A stretch of DNA of 13,498 nucleotides, taken from Comamonadaceae bacterium (lineage in GTDB: Bacteria > Pseudomonadota > Gammaproteobacteria > Burkholderiales > Burkholderiaceae_C). The notes under the pieces were generated by a model. The model did not search any database, had not been told where the DNA came from, and worked only from the letters and a program-made list of their open reading frames with translations. The stretch is taken from the NCBI GenBank assembly GCA_947463845.1, contig CANHUM010000013.1, forward strand, positions 1 through 13,498, given 5' to 3'. This document shows, in pieces, positions 7,829-13,498 of this stretch (position 1 is its first letter; every line of letters starts with the position of its first letter). A program made the position numbers and the translations under genes.

Positions 7829-10800
7829 ATGCTCAACGTCTCTTCCTGGTCGATCCGCAACCCGATCCCGGCGGTCATGCTGTTTGTGCTGCTGACGGTG
7901 GCGGGCATGATCGCGTTCGGGTCCATGAAAGTACAGAACTTTCCGGACCTGGACGTGCCCACCATCACCGTGACCGCCAGCTTGCCCGGCGCTGCGCCCT
8001 CGCAGCTCGAAACCGACGTGGCCCGCAAGCTGGAAAACGCGCTGGCCCCGTTGCAGGGCCTCAAGCACATCACCACCAAAGTGCAAGACGGTGTGGTGTC
8101 GATCACAGCCGAATTCCGCATGGAAAAGCCCACGCAGGAAGCGGTGGACGATGTGCGCTCGGCCATCCAGGGCGTGCGTGCCGATTTGCCTGGCGACCTG
8201 CGCGACCCGGTGGTGCAAAAACTCAATTTGGCCGGTACACCTGTGCTGGCCTACACCGTGCGCTCTGAGCGCATGGACGACGAGGCCCTGTCCTGGTTGG
8301 TGGACAAGGACATCACCCGAAAGCTCTTGTCGCTGCGCGGTGTGGGCGCCGTCAACCGCGTCGGCGGCGTGACACGCGAGGTGCGTGTGGCGCTCGATGT
8401 GAACCGCTTGCAGGCTTTGGGCATCACGGCGGCAGAGGTGTCGCGTCAGCTCAAGCAGGTCCAGCAAGAAGGCTCGGGCGGACGCATGGATTTGGGCGTG
8501 GGTGAGCAGCCTGTGCGCACTTTGGCCACCGTCAAGACGGCGCAAGAGGTGGGCAGGATCGAGCTGGCCACCGCGCGTGGTGGTCGTGTGCGTCTGGATC
8601 AGGTGGCCACCGTGAGCGACACGCTGGCCAATGCCCGCTCAGCGGCCAGTCTGAACGGTCAAGCGGTGGTCGGCTTTGAGGTGGTGCGCAGCAAGGGCGA
8701 GAGCGAAGTGGCCGTGGGCCGCTTGGTGCGGCAGGCGCTGGACGAGTACCGGATGCAAAATCCCGACATCGAGATCACCGAAGCCTTTGACTTCGTGACC
8801 CCAGTGGAAGAGGAATACCAGGGCTCTTTGGTGCTGTTGTACGAGGGTGCGATTTTGGCAGTGCTGGTGGTGTGGCTGTTTTTGCGCGACTGGCGGGCCA
8901 CCTTTGTGTCGGCCGTGGCGCTGCCGCTGTCGGTCATTCCGGCTTTCATCGGCATGGCCTACCTGGGCTTTTCCATCAACGTGGTGACCTTGCTGGCGCT
9001 GTCTTTGGTCATTGGTGTGTTGGTGGACGACGCGATTGTCGAGGTAGAAAACATCGTGCGCCATTTGCGCATGGGCAAATCGCCGTATCAGGCCGCCATG
9101 GAAGCAGCCGACGAGATCGGTCTGGCGGTGATCGCCACCACCTTCACCCTGATTGCGGTGTTTTTGCCCACGGCGTTCATGAGCGGCATTCCGGGCAAGT
9201 TCTTCAAGCAGTTTGGCTGGACCGCGTCGCTTGCGGTGTTCGCCTCGCTGGTGGTGGCGCGGGTACTCACCCCCATGATGGCGGCCTACATCCTGAAGCC
9301 CATCGTCACGGCCGCGCAGGAGCCCGGCTGGCTCAAGCGCTACATGGTCTGGGCCACCTGGTGCATGAAACACCGCCTGGTCACCATGGTCCTGGCCACG
9401 CTGTTTTTCATCGGCTCCATCATGCTGGTGCCCTTGCTGCCCAAGGGCTTCATTCCGCCAGACGACAACTCGCAAACCCAGGTGTATGTGGAACTGCCGC
9501 CCGGCGCCACTTTGGTCCAGACCCAGGCCAGCGCCGAACATGCTCGCCAGCTTTTGATGGCGGTGAACGATGTGAAAAGCGTTTACACCACGATTGGCGG
9601 CGGCAGTGCGGGCAGTGATCCGTTTGCCGGCAGCGGCGCGGCCGAGGTGCGCAAAGCCACCCTCACCATTCAGTTGACCGAGCGTGGCACGCGCCCGCGC
9701 AAACAGGCCATTGAGAATGACATCCGAGTCGCTCTGCAGCAACTGCCCGGTGTGCGCACCAAGGTGGGCCTGGGTGGCTCGGGCGAGAAATACGTGCTGG
9801 TGCTCACGGGCGAAGACCCGCAAGCCCTGCAAACCGCTGCCATGGCGGTGGAGCGCGACTTGCGCACCATTTCAGGCTTGGGCTCGATTGCTTCGACGGC
9901 CAGTCTGGTGCGCCCCGAGATCGCGGTGCGCCCCGACTTTGCCAAGGCTGCCGATCTGGGCGTGACCAGTGCGGCCATCAGCGATACCTTGCGCGTGGCC
10001 ACTTTGGGTGACTACGACGCGGCCCTGCCCAAGCTCAATTTGTCCGAGCGCCAGGTGCCCATCGTGGTCAAGTTGGGTGACGAGTCGCGGCATGATTTAG
10101 CCACGCTGGAGCGCCTGATGGTGCCCGGCAGCCGTGGCCCTGTCATGCTGGGTCAGGTGGCCCGCATTGAGGTGGCGGGCGGCCCGGCCGTGATCGACCG
10201 CTACGACCGCCAGCGCAATGTCAATTTCGAGATTGAATTGTCGGGCATGCCGCTGGGCGATGTGACCCAAGCGGTGCAAAAACTGCCCGCGTTGCAAAGC
10301 CTGCCACCGGGCGTGAAGGTGGTGGAGGTGGGCGACGCCGAGGTCATGGGTGAACTCTTTGCCAGCTTTGGCCTGGCCATGACCATTGGTGTGCTGTGCA
10401 TTTACATCGTGCTGGTGCTTTTGTTCAAAGGCTTTTTGCACCCCATCACCATCTTGGCAGCGTTGCCGCTGTCCTTGGGGGGCGCGTTCGTGGGCTTGTT
10501 GATCGCGCAAAAGAGTTTTTCCATGCCCTCGCTCATTGGTCTGATCATGCTCATGGGCATTGCCACCAAAAACTCCATCTTGCTGGTGGAGTACGCCATC
10601 GAAGCGCGGCGTGGCAAACCTGCTCAGGGCGATCACCCCGCCGTGCCGCCGATGAGTCGTTGGGACGCGTTGCTGGACGCTTGCCACAAACGCGCCAGGC
10701 CCATTGTGATGACCACCATTGCCATGGGCGCAGGCATGCTGCCGATTGCCGTGGGCTGGGGCGCGGCTGACGCGAGTTTCCGTTCGCCCATGGCGATTGC

Positions 10801-10936
10801 CGTGATCGGTGGCTTGCTCACCAGCACGGTGTTGAGCCTGCTGGTGATCCCGGTGGTGTTCACTTACCTGGACGATCTCGGGCAGTGGTCGGGCCGGATG
10901 TATCGACGACTCACACAAACAAGGAGCAAAGCATGA
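7829..10936 (+). CDS. Efflux RND transporter permease subunit (AcrB/MdtB-like, HAE1-type)
   Basis: Proton-driven inner-membrane exporter of 1035 aa, a normal full length for this family. Membrane segment 1 is at about residues 12-33. Two large periplasmic loops (about 34-330 and 533-847) and two sets of membrane helices follow. Proton-relay residues are in place: Asp400-Asp401 in GVLVDDAIVEVEN (segment 4), Lys914 in GIATKNSILLVEYA (segment 10) and Thr962 in PIVMTTIAMGAGMLPIA (segment 11). Other hallmarks are NFPDLDVPTI near the N-terminus, the FLPTAFMSGIPGKFF motif and PKGFIPPDDN at the start of the second loop. The cytoplasmic loop after segment 10 (about 925-945, GKPAQGDHPAVPPMS) is somewhat long. 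These residues point to an active pump, with drugs, solvents or other hydrophobic compounds as the usual substrate range; metal export is less likely on overall similarity. No outer-membrane channel gene or regulator is adjacent. Its stop codon overlaps the start of the SDR gene. Confidence 0.95.
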   Translation: MLNVSSWSIRNPIPAVMLFVLLTVAGMIAFGSMKVQNFPDLDVPTITVTASLPGAAPSQLETDVARKLENALAPLQGLKHITTKVQDGVVSITAEFRMEKPTQEAVDDVRSAIQGVRADLPGDLRDPVVQKLNLAGTPVLAYTVRSERMDDEALSWLVDKDITRKLLSLRGVGAVNRVGGVTREVRVALDVNRLQALGITAAEVSRQLKQVQQEGSGGRMDLGVGEQPVRTLATVKTAQEVGRIELATARGGRVRLDQVATVSDTLANARSAASLNGQAVVGFEVVRSKGESEVAVGRLVRQALDEYRMQNPDIEITEAFDFVTPVEEEYQGSLVLLYEGAILAVLVVWLFLRDWRATFVSAVALPLSVIPAFIGMAYLGFSINVVTLLALSLVIGVLVDDAIVEVENIVRHLRMGKSPYQAAMEAADEIGLAVIATTFTLIAVFLPTAFMSGIPGKFFKQFGWTASLAVFASLVVARVLTPMMAAYILKPIVTAAQEPGWLKRYMVWATWCMKHRLVTMVLATLFFIGSIMLVPLLPKGFIPPDDNSQTQVYVELPPGATLVQTQASAEHARQLLMAVNDVKSVYTTIGGGSAGSDPFAGSGAAEVRKATLTIQLTERGTRPRKQAIENDIRVALQQLPGVRTKVGLGGSGEKYVLVLTGEDPQALQTAAMAVERDLRTISGLGSIASTASLVRPEIAVRPDFAKAADLGVTSAAISDTLRVATLGDYDAALPKLNLSERQVPIVVKLGDESRHDLATLERLMVPGSRGPVMLGQVARIEVAGGPAVIDRYDRQRNVNFEIELSGMPLGDVTQAVQKLPALQSLPPGVKVVEVGDAEVMGELFASFGLAMTIGVLCIYIVLVLLFKGFLHPITILAALPLSLGGAFVGLLIAQKSFSMPSLIGLIMLMGIATKNSILLVEYAIEARRGKPAQGDHPAVPPMSRWDALLDACHKRARPIVMTTIAMGAGMLPIAVGWGAADASFRSPMAIAVIGGLLTSTVLSLLVIPVVFTYLDDLGQWSGRMYRRLTQTRSKA
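10921..10926 (+). promoter_or_regulatory. Ribosome binding site of the SDR gene, inside the RND reading frame
   Basis: AAGGAG sits 6 bases before the ATG at 10933, a near-ideal Shine-Dalgarno site that decides this start over the upstream in-frame GTG-type start at 10885. It lies within the last codons of the transporter gene. Confidence 0.8.
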
Positions 10937-11634
10937 GCAAGAAAGTGGCGATGGTGGTGGGCGGTGGCAGTGGCATGGGTGCGGCAGCGGCCCGCAAACT
11001 GGCTCAGGAGGGCTTTGAAGTGGCCGTGTTGTCATCGTCCGGCAAGGGCGAGGTGTTGGGGCAAGAGTTGGGGGGCATTGGTTTGACAGGCTCCAACCAA
11101 TCGCCAGAAGATTTGCAAAAGCTGGTGGATCAAACCATGGCGCGCTGGGGCCGCATCGACGTGTTGGTCAACAGCGCAGGCCATGGCCCCAAAGGCCCGG
11201 TGCTGGAGTTGACCGATGCGCAGTGGCACCTGGGTATGGACATGTATTTTTTAAATGTGGTGCGGGCTGTACGGGTGGTGGCGCCCATCATGGTCGGGCA
11301 AAAAGCGGGGGCCATCGTCAACATCTCCAGCGCCTGGGTGGTTGAGCCCAGTGCGATGTTCCCGACCTCGGCGGTGGCCCGCGCCGGCCTGGCCGCTTTC
11401 ACCAAGCTGTTTGCCGACGAATATGCCGCGCACAACGTGCGCATGAACAATGTCTTGCCCGGCTGGATCGACAGCCTGCCCGCCAAAGAAGAGCGTCGCG
11501 AGAGTGTGCCCATGCAGCGCTACGGCACCAGCGAGGAGGTGGCTGCGACCATCGCTTTCCTGGCTTCGGAGGGCGCAGCCTACATCACGGGCCAGAACAT
11601 CCGTGTCGATGGCGGCTTGATGCGCTCGGTCTGA
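10933..11634 (+). CDS. Short-chain dehydrogenase/reductase-fold protein with non-canonical active site
   Basis: Cytoplasmic protein of 233 aa with a Rossmann fold. The cofactor-binding loop is GGGSGMG (10-16), the NSAG motif is at 80-83, Asn108 probably corresponds to the SDR active-site Asn, and NISS ends with the expected catalytic Ser133. The C-terminal part is classical (NNVLPGWIDS, then YITGQNIRVDGG), and the length is typical of FabG-like SDRs. Counting from Ser133 with E. coli FabG spacing (Ser138, Tyr151, Lys155), the catalytic Tyr falls on Ser146 and the Lys on Arg150 (motif FPTSAVARAGLAAFTK). So the usual YxxxK pair is absent, although the rest is well preserved. From memory, related SDRs with FPTSxVxRAGL exist in other proteobacteria, suggesting a conserved subfamily rather than a damaged gene. 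Start ATG 10933 overlaps the RND stop (ATGA), implying translational coupling. It may bind NAD(P) with altered chemistry or act non-catalytically; substrate unknown. Confidence 0.92.
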   Translation: MSKKVAMVVGGGSGMGAAAARKLAQEGFEVAVLSSSGKGEVLGQELGGIGLTGSNQSPEDLQKLVDQTMARWGRIDVLVNSAGHGPKGPVLELTDAQWHLGMDMYFLNVVRAVRVVAPIMVGQKAGAIVNISSAWVVEPSAMFPTSAVARAGLAAFTKLFADEYAAHNVRMNNVLPGWIDSLPAKEERRESVPMQRYGTSEEVAATIAFLASEGAAYITGQNIRVDGGLMRSV

Positions 11635-11658
11635 TGAACGCCCTTTGAGGCCGGGGCA

Positions 11659-12516
11659 TCAGGGGTTGCAAAAATCGCAGCGGCTTGGATCGGCCCAGGG
11701 CTCTGATGGCACGGCACGCTGCTCTTCATGGTGGCATTGCGCGCAGTGCCAAATTTCACCAATGGGCAAGCGTGTTTTTTGGCCGCAGGCCCGGCACGGC
11801 AAGCCTGCAATGCGTTTTTGAACCCAAAAGCCGGGCGTTTGGCATTGGGGGCAAAGGGACTGCAGTTTGCGGATCAAATCGTCGCAGGCCTTGCGGATGA
11901 TGTCTTGCCGCGTGGGGTTGCAAAAAGCCCGCAGGTCGTTTTCGATGAACACCATGCCGCTGGTCGATTGGGCCTGTAGCCTGGCAAAGACTTCGCGCAG
12001 CGTCTGTTCGTCGTGGATGTTCTTGACGATGTCGAGATGGTCTTCGTGGTCGGGGCGCATCACCAGGTGGTGCTCTGGAAACTTTGCGTCTTCGGCAAAA
12101 CGCATCAATTCGTCCAGACTGGTGACGGTTCTGTGCAGGCTTTGAGCCGGGCCCTGGGCAAACCCGGTCACTTCGAGATTTTGAGTGGGGTCGACCCACA
12201 GCAGCAATTCGGTGTTCCAGGGCATGAAGCCACCAAACGGGTCAGATCCGAAAGCGCCCTCGCTGGCGATACCCACCGGGGCACCTGTCAGGGCCATGCC
12301 GATTTGGGCTTTGCGCCGGGCCGCATCCAGTTGGGAGCCTGGGCGGGCAATTTCGCGAGTGTAGGTGCCCAGCTGATCGGTGTCATAGGCGTCGGTGTGA
12401 ACCAGTGCACACCCCAAGGCCGATTCCAGGGGTGCTCTCACGAGATCCTGTTTGCCGTGTTGCGTGAGGAATGCAACACGGCGAGCCCGATCATTGCTCT
12501 GAATCGATCTGTCCAT
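11659..12516 (-). CDS. DUF6671-like protein with four C-terminal CxxC motifs, function unknown
   Basis: A 285-aa soluble protein without signal peptide or membrane segment. The N-terminal two thirds show short conserved-looking blocks: VAFLTQHGKQ (14-23), TDAYDTDQLGTYTREIARPGS (41-61; two acidic residues Asp45/Asp47 then LGT), RRKAQIGM (67-74) and GIASEGAFGSDPF (82-94). These match my recollection of the DUF6671 family; the assignment is from memory, not a search. The last 65 residues contain four CxxC pairs at 222/225, 241/244, 258/261 and 280/283, consistent with one or two zinc ribbons. The ATG at 12516 has AAGG (12525-12522) 5 bases upstream, overlapping the stop codon of the SbtA-like gene, so the two are probably translated from one message. 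It ends 24 bases from the convergent SDR stop. No enzymatic role can be assigned. Confidence 0.85.
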   Translation of the reverse strand: MDRSIQSNDRARRVAFLTQHGKQDLVRAPLESALGCALVHTDAYDTDQLGTYTREIARPGSQLDAARRKAQIGMALTGAPVGIASEGAFGSDPFGGFMPWNTELLLWVDPTQNLEVTGFAQGPAQSLHRTVTSLDELMRFAEDAKFPEHHLVMRPDHEDHLDIVKNIHDEQTLREVFARLQAQSTSGMVFIENDLRAFCNPTRQDIIRKACDDLIRKLQSLCPQCQTPGFWVQKRIAGLPCRACGQKTRLPIGEIWHCAQCHHEEQRAVPSEPWADPSRCDFCNP

Positions 12517-12521
12517 GCAAG

Positions 12522-12525
12522 CCTT
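12522..12525 (-). promoter_or_regulatory. Ribosome binding site of the DUF6671-like gene, overlapping upstream stop codon
   Basis: Read on the minus strand, AAGG lies 5 bases before the ATG at 12516 and overlaps the TAA (12526-12524) ending the SbtA-like gene. This supports the chosen start and suggests coupled translation. Confidence 0.55.
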
Positions 12526-13498
12526 ACATCAGCACCCCTTGGGCCACAGCCACGTAGATGGGGATGCCGAATACGATGTTCAATGGGAAGGTGATGCCCA
12601 GACTCAGCCCGAAATACAAAGAAGGATTTGCTTCGGGAAGTGCGTAGCGCAGCACAGCCGGAACCGCAATGTAAGACGCACTTGCAGCCAGAACCATGAG
12701 CAGGGCACCATCGCCAGCCGGCAAATTTAGCAGAAATGCCAGGCCCAGCGCCAGGCAGGCGTGGGTCACGGGGCCGACAATGGCATAGGCGACCAGCACG
12801 GGTGACTTGCCTTTGACCTGGGGCAGGTTGCGCGCGGCCATCAAGCCCATGTCGAGCAAAAAGAACGCCAGCATGCCTTTGAACAGGTCCACCGAGAACG
12901 GTTGCATGGCCGCCTTGCCGGCGTCGCCCGTGATCATGCCAATCGCCATGGCGCCCAACAGCAAAAGCTGTGCACCATCGGTGAAGGACTCATGCAGGAT
13001 CTTGCCCACCGACACCCCGGCTTTGGGCGCATTGGCACCATCGACCGCAGCGGCCGTGCCTTTGGCGGCTTTTTGCCGCAGCGAGTTGGCGAAGACCACG
13101 GCCAAGATGATGGCGGGCGACTCCATCAACGCCATGGCCGCCGCCATGTGACCACCGTAAGCCACGTCCTGGTTTTCCAGGTACTGAACCGCGGTGACAA
13201 AGGTCACGGCGCTGACAGAACCATAGGTGGCCGCCACGGCTGCCGCATCAAAGCCAGAGACGAAGCGGCGCAAGATGGTGTAACCCATCAGCGGAATGAG
13301 GGTGGCCAGTGCCACGGCAGCAGCCAGGCTCAAGCCCACGTTCGCTGTCAGACCCGATTGTGAAAGTGCGAAGCCGCCTTTCAGGCCCAAGGCCATCAAC
13401 AGGTACAAGGACAGGAAGCGGGAGATGGCGGGGGGGATTTCCAGGTTGGATTTGACGGTGCCCGCCAGTACACCAAAGATGAAGAAGAGGATGGCGGG
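12524..13498 (-). CDS. SbtA-family permease (sodium-dependent bicarbonate transporter-like), N-terminus outside window
   Basis: The frame is open from the window edge to TAA at 12526-12524, giving 324 visible residues; probably only some 10-20 N-terminal residues are missing. The visible protein begins PAILFFIFGVLAGTVKSNLE, then IPPAISRFLSLYLL and GLKGG, the typical first repeat of SbtA proteins. GSVSAVTFVTA at about residues 93-103 matches the region lining the bicarbonate site in cyanobacterial SbtA. The second half ends with ASASYIAVPAVLRYALPEANPSLYFGLSLGITFPLNI. It has roughly ten hydrophobic segments in two similar halves, separated by a hydrophilic loop near 160-180 (RQKAAKGTAAAVDGANAPKA). 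In cyanobacteria SbtA takes up bicarbonate with sodium and is controlled by the PII-like SbtB. Transport of bicarbonate here is inferred from family; other anions are possible. No SbtB-like gene is downstream; the next gene, 7 bases on, is the DUF6671-like one. Confidence 0.88.
   Translation of the reverse strand, partial: PAILFFIFGVLAGTVKSNLEIPPAISRFLSLYLLMALGLKGGFALSQSGLTANVGLSLAAAVALATLIPLMGYTILRRFVSGFDAAAVAATYGSVSAVTFVTAVQYLENQDVAYGGHMAAAMALMESPAIILAVVFANSLRQKAAKGTAAAVDGANAPKAGVSVGKILHESFTDGAQLLLLGAMAIGMITGDAGKAAMQPFSVDLFKGMLAFFLLDMGLMAARNLPQVKGKSPVLVAYAIVGPVTHACLALGLAFLLNLPAGDGALLMVLAASASYIAVPAVLRYALPEANPSLYFGLSLGITFPLNIVFGIPIYVAVAQGVLM

Noticed and set aside
7184..8545. Minus-strand open frame of 453 codons opposite the adaptor and RND genes
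   Set aside because: It spans the junction of two clear plus-strand genes and encodes a His/Arg-rich sequence without recognisable motifs. It is a product of third-position GC bias.
8639..9832. Minus-strand open frame of 397 codons opposite the RND transporter
   Set aside because: The translation is His/Gln/Gly-rich and the opposite strand holds all RND signature motifs in frame. It is a shadow.

Overview
The window looks like chromosomal DNA of a betaproteobacterium of the order Burkholderiales, probably Comamonadaceae-like. The basis is high GC, strong GC bias at third codon positions, and a yhdP-type gene divergent from glnE; the family placement is inference. No RNA genes, mobile elements, CRISPR arrays or phage genes were seen. 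The DNA is almost fully coding: seven genes, two of them cut by the window ends, and no non-coding gap longer than about 95 bases.

Layout. (1) Bases 1-3812, minus strand: a very long AsmA-like YhdP-family gene (TIGR02099 type) whose 3' end lies outside the window. (2) Bases 3844-6612, plus strand: glnE, the bifunctional glutamine synthetase adenylyltransferase/adenylyl-removing enzyme, complete, divergent from yhdP with only 31 bases between the start codons. (3) Bases 6707-11634, plus strand: a tight three-gene set of an RND periplasmic adaptor, a full-length RND inner-membrane transporter (9-base gap) and a short-chain dehydrogenase/reductase (SDR) whose ATG overlaps the transporter stop codon in an ATGA junction. 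(4) Bases 11659-13498, minus strand: an SbtA-family (sodium-dependent bicarbonate transporter-like) permease, cut only at its extreme N-terminus, followed after 7 bases by a DUF6671-like protein with four C-terminal CxxC pairs. This pair converges on the SDR with 24 bases between stop codons.

How the genes relate. yhdP (envelope lipid transport) and glnE (nitrogen control) are divergent neighbours with no evident shared function. The adaptor and transporter should form the inner part of a tripartite efflux pump, with the outer-membrane channel supplied from elsewhere. The SDR appears translationally coupled to the pump but has lost the classical Tyr/Lys catalytic pair (Ser146 and Arg150 stand at those positions). 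The SbtA-like/DUF6671 pair looks like a second small operon.

Most of the window is ordinary core genome. The two places most worth following up are the pump-coupled SDR with a non-canonical active site and the linkage of an SbtA-family permease to an uncharacterised CxxC-rich protein, with no PII-like SbtB partner gene in view.
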